Part shown: piece by piece, positions 17,430 to 25,980 of the stretch
Layout of the letters: each line of letters begins with the position of its first letter
How positions within the stretch are numbered: position 1 is the first letter of the stretch
Assembly (NCBI GenBank): GCA_021738565.1
Contig: JAIPBT010000039.1
Location: forward strand, 1 to 43,313
Source of the DNA: Bacteroidales bacterium
Lineage (GTDB): Bacteria; Bacteroidota; Bacteroidia; Bacteroidales; GCA-2748055
Reading direction: 5' to 3'
DNA length: 43,313 nucleotides
Notes under the pieces: model-generated
The model's database searches: none
Told to the model about the DNA's origin: nothing
Seen by the model: the letters and a program-made list of their open reading frames with translations, nothing else
Position numbers and translations under genes: made by a program

Positions 17430-18563
17430 TTAAGAGGGTTCAATTAGTGTCCATGTTGCAGTATATGCTGCATTTGGATTACCCAGTTCGACTCCAATAA
17501 CTCCTGACGGAACATCAACTGTTACAGTGCCGCCAGTAGTAGGAGTGAAAACAGTTTGGGAAATGGTAACATCTGTTCCTGAAGCTGCAACATCGGCAGC
17601 CGGAACGTCTACAGTTATCACCATGCCTGCTCCATTATCATAAGTAAGTGTAATATCACCATCTTCGAGGTCTGATACACTTGCACTGCTTCCGAAAGTT
17701 AGTACAATATCGAAACCTGCAGATTGGTCATCATCCACACTTGGCGCCACTGATTGAACAGCAAATTCCATGCTGACCATTCTCCAGTAATAACCAACGA
17801 ATACACCATTTTCTGCATCAAAGTAGGTAGTCTGTGCACTCACACCATTTCCTAAAGCATCAGCCACGGCATCTGCCTCCCAGTGCATCCACACATAATC
17901 ATTGTATGGAAAATCAGCAGGCAGGATAACACCCACAAGATTTCCTGCAGTTAGCAGGCTATCAGCAGGAACATCCACTGTTTGTGCAGTGTAGAATGTC
18001 TCAAAGCTGAATTTACCGGTTCCAAGCATCACTGCTTCATCAAATTCAAGAATGATGGTATCACCATGATTGAGTACCCTACTGTATGTTACTTCAGGAT
18101 ATACTCCTACCAAGCCTGGTGCATAAGTGTCGGTTGTGGTAACTTCAATAACCACTACCGGGCTGACGACACCATCGCTGTTTGCTGCTACGGCCATCAC
18201 TTCATATCCTGCATTTTGCACGATGTCACTTGAAAAAGTGAAAGAAATTGTCGTGTCGGCTTTCTTTGCTTCTTCATATTTGTAATCAAGGTATTCCACA
18301 TTACCGGTCAATAAAGCAGTAGAGTCTTCGGGAACCTCATTCCCTGTTCCTTCCAGTAAAATGGCTGCAACAAAACCGGCAGCATCACTGGTAACTGCAA
18401 CTGTTATTGTTGAGTCACTTGAGCTCGACTGCACCACTGTTACAGTGGGAGCAGTAGCCAGATCCAGCGATTCAAACTCAGGCCATTCAACACATCCGAA
18501 CATGATGACTGTACCCAGAAGGAATGCGCCGATACGATATATATATTTAATTTTCATTTTCAT
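17430..18563 (-). CDS. Surface lipoprotein with Ig-like repeats, susCD-associated
   Basis: A 377-residue lipoprotein with the lipobox MFGC (Cys24) and then acidic residues (VEWPEFESLDL), consistent with surface export in Bacteroidota. The mature part is beta-rich, with a SbsA-like Ig segment (GVYPEVTYSRVLNHGDTIIL, then FDEAVMLG) and Thr/Val/Asp-rich repeats. It is the last gene of a four-gene operon with susC, susD and a Calx-beta lipoprotein, each separated by 13-16 bases. It probably helps bind substrate at the cell surface, as SusE/SusF proteins do, but the ligand is unknown. Confidence 0.82.
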   Translation of the reverse strand: MKMKIKYIYRIGAFLLGTVIMFGCVEWPEFESLDLATAPTVTVVQSSSSDSTITVAVTSDAAGFVAAILLEGTGNEVPEDSTALLTGNVEYLDYKYEEAKKADTTISFTFSSDIVQNAGYEVMAVAANSDGVVSPVVVIEVTTTDTYAPGLVGVYPEVTYSRVLNHGDTIILEFDEAVMLGTGKFSFETFYTAQTVDVPADSLLTAGNLVGVILPADFPYNDYVWMHWEADAVADALGNGVSAQTTYFDAENGVFVGYYWRMVSMEFAVQSVAPSVDDDQSAGFDIVLTFGSSASVSDLEDGDITLTYDNGAGMVITVDVPAADVAASGTDVTISQTVFTPTTGGTVTVDVPSGVIGVELGNPNAAYTATWTLIEPS

Positions 18564-18576
18564 ATCATTTGGTTTT

Positions 18577-19524
18577 TTATTGTTCGATTAAACCTGGTCG
18601 GCCTGAAGAACTATTTCCATCTTTGACTGATTTCCTGGAAGCTTTGGTCCAGTATGTATCGAATGAATCCCATACATAACCGGTATTAATACCGCCAACA
18701 AATTTAATTGCCATATGGTCAATATGAATTGAACCATCTTCAGAAATTTCCCCTACCATAGGATCAGTTTCATTAGCAATTCCACCAGCTTCATCTCCTA
18801 AGAATATAGCAAGTGGTCCGCCATATAATCCATGAGTTCCAATTTCGGATCCTGCAGTGATTGTTATGGTCATCGCATCTTTATCAACTACTGCAGGTAC
18901 ATTAGTAAATGATGAATAGTCGGGTCCGCCGATACCATTTAATAACAAGACTGTCACATCTTCCGGATCCGGAGCAGTTGAAACGGTCCATGCTTCATCC
19001 CAGTCACCCGGGAGTCCATAACTCTTAGCATCAACTGCATAAGTACCAATCCAGTTTCCTAATGGATGTTCGTTGTCCTTCAGGGTAACGAGAACAGTAT
19101 CTGCGGCACCAAACTGATAATCCGCTGAGTTTGCAGTCAGGATGGCATTAAAGTATTTATCCCCTGTAAAAATATCATTGTCAATAGGCTGGATCCATAC
19201 TGTATCATATCCCCAGCCATCAGGGAAACTAAGTGTTTTCTCACTGTTCACGAGCGTATAATCGGTGCCTTCAAAAGCTGCTTTTGCAGGATCGATACCA
19301 GCAGTATCAAATTCAAATGTTACTGTTACTGCAGGTGCATCGAGAAGCGCCGTTACGATCACCGGGATGGGCACTGCGCCCCCCTCCTCTGCGATAGCAG
19401 CAGTTGGAGCAGTATACGCTACATAGCTTTTGGAGCTGTCAAACTTAATGGGATCCCATTCGCAGGAAGTCACCATCAGGACAGCTACCAGCACATATAT
19501 AAATTTATTGATTCTCTTTTTCAT
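18577..19524 (-). CDS. Surface lipoprotein with Calx-beta-like domain, susCD-associated
   Basis: A 315-residue lipoprotein with the lipobox VTSC (Cys21). Residues about 40-150 resemble a Calx-beta module (AEEGGAVPIPVIVTALLDAP, GTDYTLVNSEKTLSFPDG, IQPIDNDIFTGDKYFNAIL quoted in part), a calcium-binding beta fold common in surface proteins. The remainder is a beta-rich domain (GNWIGTYAVDAKSYGLPGDW). It lies 13 bases after susD and 13 before the next lipoprotein. A substrate-binding role is inferred from operon position only. Confidence 0.83.
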   Translation of the reverse strand: MKKRINKFIYVLVAVLMVTSCEWDPIKFDSSKSYVAYTAPTAAIAEEGGAVPIPVIVTALLDAPAVTVTFEFDTAGIDPAKAAFEGTDYTLVNSEKTLSFPDGWGYDTVWIQPIDNDIFTGDKYFNAILTANSADYQFGAADTVLVTLKDNEHPLGNWIGTYAVDAKSYGLPGDWDEAWTVSTAPDPEDVTVLLLNGIGGPDYSSFTNVPAVVDKDAMTITITAGSEIGTHGLYGGPLAIFLGDEAGGIANETDPMVGEISEDGSIHIDHMAIKFVGGINTGYVWDSFDTYWTKASRKSVKDGNSSSGRPGLIEQ

Positions 19525-19537
19525 TGTTTCTCAGTTT

Positions 19538-21001
19538 TTAGTTTGACTCTCCATAGCCTGGGTTCTGAACCATGTTTTCATTGGCATCAATCTCATTCTG
19601 AGGTATCGGCATTGCCCACATATAGTTCGGGAATTCAATGTTCTGATTCACCGCACCATCGAAGTCATTGCGTGTTAATCCTCTTTGCGTACGTGCCAGA
19701 TCAAATAATTCATGGCCCTCAAAGCAAAGTTCTCGTCTGCGCTCCTGATAAACATCAGTCAAAGTCGCTCCTGATATATCTGAAGCTCCACGCTGTGAAC
19801 GGATCGCATTCAGGTCAGTATCTGCTGTCACTCCTGTTGTGGCTCCCTTTAGCGTAGCTTCTGCCCTGATCAGGTGCATTTCCGCCAGTCTGAGAACGAC
19901 GATATTGTCTTCACGAAGGTTTCCGTCCGGAGCCTTGCCCGGATATTTCAGGGTCCAGAAACTGTTCGGGAAATCAGCTGTATTGATGAAAAGGTTGTCT
20001 CTTACATCACCAGCTTCATAGAGATCTTTAACATCCAATGAAGCGCCAACGTCCCCATATCCACCGGGATTCATAATATAAGATATTACGTCCCAGTTGG
20101 CATGAGATGAGTTTCCTTCTGCACCAAACACTTCAAAGATCACTTCAACACCGGCATCGGTACCCCAAGCACCACCATTGTCCCAGGTAGTATATTCGGC
20201 AGCAGTATAAAGCCTGCCAGGAAAATTATCGATCACCTTGGTTGCATATTCCGCGGCCTTGCCCCAATCTTCCATGTAGAGGTAAACCCTGGCCAGCAAT
20301 GCCTGTGCGGCATACTTGGTGGCCCAGCCTTTGGGGTCGGTTCCACCGTTGGATGAAGTTTCGGGCAATCCGGCCTCAGCATCGAGGAGGTCCAGTACGA
20401 TCTGATCGTAGGTTTCCTCAATCGTGTTTCTTGCCGGGATTCCGATCTCACTTACCAGGATTACAGGTATTCCGTAGGCATTTCCGTCAGCCTGAACTTC
20501 ATCCTTGTAGGAATATGGCTGGCAGAACAGTCTTACCAGGTCAAAATGACCCAGTGCACGGAGAAACTTACACTCGGCAGCAAGGTGGTCCAAATCTTCC
20601 TGCTCAACTCCAGTCTCTTCAAATCCGTCTTCAATAACATTGATCACGTTATTTGCCCGGGAGATCAGGTTATAAGCAGTGGTCCAAAGACCATGACTCG
20701 CTGTAGGTGTGTTGTTCCAGAGATATTCAGTCCGAAAGCGTCCTGAATTAAGGGGGCTGATTTTTGCATTACCGCCTTTCAGATCTGCTGCTACGACAAA
20801 GTTCCTGCCATACCAGTTCGCTGAATAAAGCGGCGTATACGCCCCCAGTGTAGCTTTCTGAAGTCCGTCATATGTTGACAGCGTCAGCTCATTCGTTTGG
20901 GAAAGTCTTGGCTCTTGTAAAAGAAAATCCTCACAAGATGTAAAACTCAGCACCATTGCCAACAATCCCAAAAATATGATATTTCTTGTTTTCATGTTCA
21001 T
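19538..21001 (-). CDS. SusD/RagB-family substrate-binding lipoprotein
   Basis: Surface lid protein that hands substrate to its SusC transporter. The 487 residues start with a lipoprotein signal (FTSC, Cys23) and show the helical TPR-like SusD core (CKFLRALGHFDLVRLFCQPY, then LLDAEAGLP and AQALLARVYLYMEDWGKAAE), ending in RRRELCFEGHELFDLARTQR and an NPGYGESN tail. Length and motif order match SusD/RagB. It lies 16 bases after its susC. No glycoside hydrolase or sulfatase is nearby, so the substrate is not obviously a glycan. Confidence 0.95.
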   Translation of the reverse strand: MNMKTRNIIFLGLLAMVLSFTSCEDFLLQEPRLSQTNELTLSTYDGLQKATLGAYTPLYSANWYGRNFVVAADLKGGNAKISPLNSGRFRTEYLWNNTPTASHGLWTTAYNLISRANNVINVIEDGFEETGVEQEDLDHLAAECKFLRALGHFDLVRLFCQPYSYKDEVQADGNAYGIPVILVSEIGIPARNTIEETYDQIVLDLLDAEAGLPETSSNGGTDPKGWATKYAAQALLARVYLYMEDWGKAAEYATKVIDNFPGRLYTAAEYTTWDNGGAWGTDAGVEVIFEVFGAEGNSSHANWDVISYIMNPGGYGDVGASLDVKDLYEAGDVRDNLFINTADFPNSFWTLKYPGKAPDGNLREDNIVVLRLAEMHLIRAEATLKGATTGVTADTDLNAIRSQRGASDISGATLTDVYQERRRELCFEGHELFDLARTQRGLTRNDFDGAVNQNIEFPNYMWAMPIPQNEIDANENMVQNPGYGESN

Positions 21002-21017
21002 ACTTTTTTTGGTTCAA

Positions 21018-23984
21018 TTAAAATGTGAGGTCCAAACCAACTACAAAACTCTTTGCCATTGGATAGATACCAAAACCCTGACCATTGACACCCCTTTCGG
21101 GATCCCAGAAGTCAACATCATGGAATGTGTAAGCATTCACTGCACTACCGTAGATCCGCAACCTTTCGACGTTGATCCTGCTGACCATGTTGGCGGGCAA
21201 TGTGTAAGAGATTGTAACATTTTTAATCCTCAGGTAGTCACCGGCAAACATCCAGCGTGAGCTGTAGTATCCGTTTGATGAGGTTGTGTTACCTGCGATC
21301 GGAATGGGATTTCTTGTAATATCACCCGGTTCCTTCCAGTAGTCGAGTATGGTATTGGCCTGGTTGTTGCCCCACATGTACCCGTCTGAATTGAGGTAAC
21401 GCTGCTCCTCGATAAGTACCTGTGTTCCATACTTGTATTCAAGGTTCACATTCAGTGCAAAACCTTTCCAGGAAATGTCGGTATTGATACCGCCAAGCAG
21501 TTTGGATTCAGGTGTTCCGGCAATCACCCTTCTTGCATTGGCATAAAGTTCAGTCAGTTCACCATACTCATTATACCACAGTGCATGCCCGTTAACGGGG
21601 TTTACACCGGCATAATCCCTCAGGTAGTAGGAATAAAGCTTCTCACCAACCTGATAGATCTGGCGGCCTGAAATGATCTGCTCCTCGGTACCAAGATCAA
21701 GGATCTCGCTCCTGTTGGCTGCAAAGTTGAATCCAAGGTTCCAGTTAAAAGTTCCCTGAACCACTGCAACGTTCAACAATCCTTCAATACCTGTATTCTT
21801 CAAAGATCCGATGTTCTGACGGAGGCTCGTAAAACCGGTTGTACGCGACAGCGGTGTATCAAGCAACATATCAGTGGTGACCCTGTTGTAAAAATCAACC
21901 GTACCTGTGATCCTTCTCAGGAAACCAAAATCAAGTCCGAAGTTATAGCTCGTATTGGTCTCCCATGTCAGGTCGTTGTTGGCCGGTTGTGAAGGAGCCA
22001 TACCTGATGTGGCATTGTATCCTACTGGGCCATAAATACCCCATTGCTCATAGTTACCGATCCTGTCGTTACCATTCACACCATAGCTGGCACGAAGTTT
22101 AACAATATTGATGGCGCTTATATTCTCAAGGAACGCTTCCTTGTGGATGTTCCAGCTTGCTCCGACCGAATAGAAAGTAGCCCAACGGTTATTGATACCA
22201 AATCTGGAACTGCCGTCTGTCCTCAAACTAGCGCGGATAAAATATTTGCTTGCGAAATTATAATCGAGTATTCCGAAGAATGAAGCAAGTGTATACCTGG
22301 ACTCACCATATGAACCTTCGTCAGCCTCTGCTGTGGAGGTGTTCGGGAAAGGTATCTTTCCGTCAACATTCGGTGAGTAGATATAGTATGAATTGTTGCT
22401 GTTGTCAATCGCCTCAAAACCTGCAAGTAAATTCACATTGTGGTCATTGAAATACTTGGAATAGCTTGCGGTATTTGACGAGGTGATCTGGCTGTATTTT
22501 GTCCTTGAAACCTGCAGGGTTGCATTGCCTGCAAAATCAGCTTCAGGTGACCAGTACCTGCGGCCTTCACCATCAGTATATTCAACGGCGTTGGTTGACT
22601 TTAATTTCAACCCTGCAACGGGTTCCCATTCAACATAGGCGCTACCCTGCAGCCTGTTTTGACTTTCCCACTGGTCATCATACAATGCAGTGGCAACCGG
22701 GTTGGTGTTCAGGTTCTCAGGGATCTCCATGTTCACAGTTCCGTCCTCGTTAAAGGCAGGGGTCCATGGGTTGATGATCATACTTCCAAAAACAGGGTTC
22801 ACATAATACAATGCCTGCATGGCCATGTCGTTGGCGAATGAATGGAATGCATTCAACTTAACGCCCATTCTCAGCCTGTCTGAAATGGAATGATCAATAT
22901 TGGATCTTAACTGGTACTTTGTGTAATCAACTCCCTTGAATACACCTTCTGTTGACGAATACAAAGCAGAAGTGAAATGCTTGGTTTTCTCATTGCCTCC
23001 GTTCACTGACAGCTGGTATTCGTTAACGCTACCCAGGCGGGTAACTTCCTTGAACCAGTTGGTCTGCGGACCGTCAGCCAGTGAATTCGGAACATAGTAT
23101 GATCCGTTGGTGGGATCATCGGGATCCTTACCTGCATTCACAACAGCATCACGCATGTAGTCGATCAGCTGTTCCGGATTCAACTGCCCGTAATCATTGT
23201 CATTGGCAAGTGAAGTCACACCGTAGGAGGCGCGGAAATTCACCTTTGATTTACCGGCTGTACCCGATTTGGTAGTGATGATGATCACACCGTTGGCTGC
23301 GCGTGATCCATAAACAGAAGCTGCAGCAGCATCTTTCAGGATAGAAATGGACTCAATGTCACTTGGGTTGATCATGGCCAGCGCGTTACCTGTATTGGTA
23401 AAGTAGGTCTGGTCTCCCTGCATGACAGGAACACCATCCACTACATACAGAGGCTCGTTTCCCGCGTTCAGGGAACTTGTACCACGAATACGAACCTGTG
23501 TGGCAGCGCCTGGCTGACCTGATGTACCGGTAACCTGGACTCCGGCCACCTTACCGGTAAGCATCTTATCGAAACTCAACTCGGGAATGTCTTGCAAATC
23601 CTCGTCGCCTACAACGGCAACAGAACCGGTATTTGCTTCCCTGGTCGATGTTCCATAACCAATGACCACCACTTCATCCATGCGAACTGCATCAGCCCGC
23701 ATTGCTACATCTATACTAGTGGCAGCTCCAATTTCTACTTCCTTGTTTTCCATTCCCACGAATGAAAAAACAAGAACATTAGATCCTTCCGGAACAACAA
23801 TGGAATAATTACCTTCAAAGTCGGTAACTGTACCTATTGATGTCCCTCTAACTAAGACAGTCACTCCAGGAAGCGGCGAACCGTCCTCCTCGGAGGTCAC
23901 AGTACCTGTGATCTGCTGTCCCTGCCCGAATAAGGCAGCACCTGCAAACACCAGGAATGCAAGTAAAACAGAAAATCTTTTCAT
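21018..23984 (-). CDS. SusC/RagA-family TonB-dependent transporter
   Basis: An outer-membrane porin that imports large substrates with energy from TonB. The 988 residues include a signal peptide (1-20), a carboxypeptidase-D regulatory-like domain (about 24-105), a plug domain (about 118-230) with the SusC signature LYVVDGVPV, and a beta barrel ending in the aromatic-rich FVVGLDLTF. It is first in a four-gene operon ending at 17430. Its leader closely resembles that of the second susC at 29217, suggesting common regulation. No anti-sigma factor or extracytoplasmic sigma gene is adjacent. Confidence 0.96.
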   Translation of the reverse strand: MKRFSVLLAFLVFAGAALFGQGQQITGTVTSEEDGSPLPGVTVLVRGTSIGTVTDFEGNYSIVVPEGSNVLVFSFVGMENKEVEIGAATSIDVAMRADAVRMDEVVVIGYGTSTREANTGSVAVVGDEDLQDIPELSFDKMLTGKVAGVQVTGTSGQPGAATQVRIRGTSSLNAGNEPLYVVDGVPVMQGDQTYFTNTGNALAMINPSDIESISILKDAAAASVYGSRAANGVIIITTKSGTAGKSKVNFRASYGVTSLANDNDYGQLNPEQLIDYMRDAVVNAGKDPDDPTNGSYYVPNSLADGPQTNWFKEVTRLGSVNEYQLSVNGGNEKTKHFTSALYSSTEGVFKGVDYTKYQLRSNIDHSISDRLRMGVKLNAFHSFANDMAMQALYYVNPVFGSMIINPWTPAFNEDGTVNMEIPENLNTNPVATALYDDQWESQNRLQGSAYVEWEPVAGLKLKSTNAVEYTDGEGRRYWSPEADFAGNATLQVSRTKYSQITSSNTASYSKYFNDHNVNLLAGFEAIDNSNNSYYIYSPNVDGKIPFPNTSTAEADEGSYGESRYTLASFFGILDYNFASKYFIRASLRTDGSSRFGINNRWATFYSVGASWNIHKEAFLENISAINIVKLRASYGVNGNDRIGNYEQWGIYGPVGYNATSGMAPSQPANNDLTWETNTSYNFGLDFGFLRRITGTVDFYNRVTTDMLLDTPLSRTTGFTSLRQNIGSLKNTGIEGLLNVAVVQGTFNWNLGFNFAANRSEILDLGTEEQIISGRQIYQVGEKLYSYYLRDYAGVNPVNGHALWYNEYGELTELYANARRVIAGTPESKLLGGINTDISWKGFALNVNLEYKYGTQVLIEEQRYLNSDGYMWGNNQANTILDYWKEPGDITRNPIPIAGNTTSSNGYYSSRWMFAGDYLRIKNVTISYTLPANMVSRINVERLRIYGSAVNAYTFHDVDFWDPERGVNGQGFGIYPMAKSFVVGLDLTF

Positions 23985-24044
23985 AGATTAATCGTTTAGG
24001 TTAATAAATAGAACAAATTAAGAATGACTCTTTGATGTCAAACA
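23985..24044 (-). promoter_or_regulatory. Leader of the first susC, conserved with the second
   Basis: Immediately before the start codon, the minus strand has TATTTATTAACCTAAAC, which recurs with small changes upstream of the susC at 29217 (29226-29241). Further upstream both carry GAGTCA followed by TTRATTTG, a near match to the -7 consensus, and a TTTG. This looks like a shared promoter and 5' leader. Confidence 0.6.
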
Positions 24045-24414
24045 TAATCAAAAAAGTGGAATTTCTAAAATCAAATATAAGGAAAATCTATGAACAGCGT
24101 AAGTTTCAGAAGATATTGGCTTCAAATACACATGGAGTATTATTTATTACTGCAATAAATATCAGCCATTTAAGAACTAAATTAATAAGAATGACTAAAA
24201 ATCAGGCATTTTTACTTTACCCCCTAAAAAAAAACTTTGATTTAATTTATCAGGAAAGAATATAATCATGTGTAATAATAAATTATTCAGAACAATCCCT
24301 CGCCTGGCTTTGCTTCCACTATCGCCTATACAAATTAGTTTCTGCGCAGACACAATGGAGCCGGGAGATTGCTTATCAGAAGAATACTTTTGACAAAAAT
24401 CGTTATCCTATAAC

Positions 24415-24448
24415 TAAAAAAAAGCCCGCTATAACTAGCAGGCTTTTT
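24415..24448 (-). terminator. Rho-independent terminator of the second susCD operon
   Basis: AAAGCC(C)GCTA and TAGC(A)GGCTTT form a stem with a TAAC loop, flanked by A- and T-runs. It lies about 26 bases after the second susD stop. Confidence 0.8.
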
Positions 24449-24474
24449 AATGTATTTGGAGTAATTATTATTTA

Positions 24475-25968
24475 TTAGTTTGCACTTGGAGAAGCGCTGT
24501 TTGGTGTTACATCCCAGAACAGTTGGGTTCTTACATCATCTCCACCGATTGCGGTTGCTGCTGCTGAATAGCTCTCGGGGTTCAGATCAAGTTCGTTGAA
24601 CGGATAGGGCCAACGTAACGGGATATCTGCCTGGGTCATATCAGGCGGCGGTGAAAGCACCGGCCAGTCGAATATTCTCCAGCTTGCATATCCTTCATTG
24701 CCTCTGTTGTAGAGTGCGATCCACTTTTGTGTGCCAATCAGCTCCTTCCAGCGGGCAGCGTCCCATGCAACATCTCCATCTGCGAGATATGCAGCAACAC
24801 CTGCATCAGAACCGGTCCACCACTCAACACTTGCTCTGATCGCTTCCTCGTAGTGCTCCTGCGCTGTCTGTGGTGTGGTAAACCCACGCTGAGCAGCCTC
24901 TGCAAGCAGGAATTGAACTTCGTCATATGCAATCAATACTGAAGGATAATCAGGTTCAAACATCACAGGAGCAAACGTACTGTATGATTTTACGTTTACA
25001 TTGGATGTGAGACCGTACTGAAGCCCCCAATATACATAATCACCGTCTCCGGAAGTATCCACCTGGGTGAAATAGGAGGACATCCTCGGGTCATTCAGTG
25101 CGAACATCTTGTCAATGATCGTTTTCGAGGGAGCGTAGTCGGTACGTCCGTCAATCTCAAAACGACGATAGTAAGTGTTGACATAAGGATCCTGTCCCAT
25201 CCACTCCAGTGTAAGGGCTTCACCGTCTTCCAGCAGTCCAGCATTAATGGCTGCTTCAGCATTTGCCTTTGCTGCAGTTGCATCAGTGTCGGCAAGACGC
25301 ATAGCAAGTCTCAGCTTGAGTGAAGCTGCCACTTTTTTCCACATGGCTATATCACCGCCAAGGAGGATATCTTCTGCTCCCCAGCTTCCGGCACCAGCAT
25401 TTGCATTAAATGTTGCAATAACATCTGTAAGACGCTGCATGAGATCATCGTAGATCGTAGCCGCATCATCATACACAGGGGTCATGTTTTCCATTCCCAC
25501 CAGTGCTTCTGAATAGGGTACATTGCCAAAATAATCAACAAGTGTGTGCACGATATATACCTCAATGATATCAATGATCGCAACTTTGTTGTCCCTCTTC
25601 GCATTTGCAGCGTCATCAAGATCCGTTGCAAGCAACTGCGCTTTTGCATCCTCAAGGTCAATCATACAAGACCTGTACATACCATTCCAGTAAGAATCTG
25701 GAATCTGCCTGTCGGCGAAATTGTAACGTGATTCCTGTGTATAAGCAGTCTGTGCAGCATATTGCACAAGGAAACGAGAGATATTAATATTCATACTTAG
25801 CTCATCAAGTGTGTAGACGAATGTTTCCTCTGCACTCGTCAGCAATGAGCTTGGAGCTACTTCACGCGCCGACTTTGGATCGATGTTATCCGTGAGTTCA
25901 CAAGCGGATACCAGAGATATCAGCGCGAGAAACGATACATAAATCTTTATATTTTTCATAATCTTCAA
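24475..25968 (-). CDS. SusD-like lipoprotein (SusD-like_2 type)
   Basis: A 497-residue lipoprotein with the lipobox LVSAC (Cys23). The sequence fits the SusD-like_2 subgroup rather than classical SusD: ESRYNFADRQIPDSYWNGMY, an early helical bundle, KKVAASLKLRLAMRLADTDA and EVQFLLAEAAQRGF. It lies 12 bases after its susC partner and is followed by a terminator. It pairs with the transporter to bind substrate at the surface. The substrate is unknown; this subgroup often occurs without CAZymes, which fits a non-glycan target, but that is inference. Confidence 0.93.
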   Translation of the reverse strand: MKIMKNIKIYVSFLALISLVSACELTDNIDPKSAREVAPSSLLTSAEETFVYTLDELSMNINISRFLVQYAAQTAYTQESRYNFADRQIPDSYWNGMYRSCMIDLEDAKAQLLATDLDDAANAKRDNKVAIIDIIEVYIVHTLVDYFGNVPYSEALVGMENMTPVYDDAATIYDDLMQRLTDVIATFNANAGAGSWGAEDILLGGDIAMWKKVAASLKLRLAMRLADTDATAAKANAEAAINAGLLEDGEALTLEWMGQDPYVNTYYRRFEIDGRTDYAPSKTIIDKMFALNDPRMSSYFTQVDTSGDGDYVYWGLQYGLTSNVNVKSYSTFAPVMFEPDYPSVLIAYDEVQFLLAEAAQRGFTTPQTAQEHYEEAIRASVEWWTGSDAGVAAYLADGDVAWDAARWKELIGTQKWIALYNRGNEGYASWRIFDWPVLSPPPDMTQADIPLRWPYPFNELDLNPESYSAAATAIGGDDVRTQLFWDVTPNSASPSAN

Positions 25969-25980
25969 TATTTATCCGTT

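Larger units (their letters stand above)
23985..24474. other. 490-base gap between the two sus operons
   Basis: It holds the conserved susC leader (23985-24044) and the terminator of the upstream susCD operon (24415-24448). Two short open frames (24032-24265 and 24268-24393, both plus strand) lack a recognisable domain or a promoter and I do not call them as genes. The rest is AT-rich and shows nothing I can name. Confidence 0.6.

Noticed and set aside
24032-24265. 77-residue plus-strand frame in the gap between sus operons
   Set aside because: No domain, lies over the susC promoter and leader, and has AT-driven composition.
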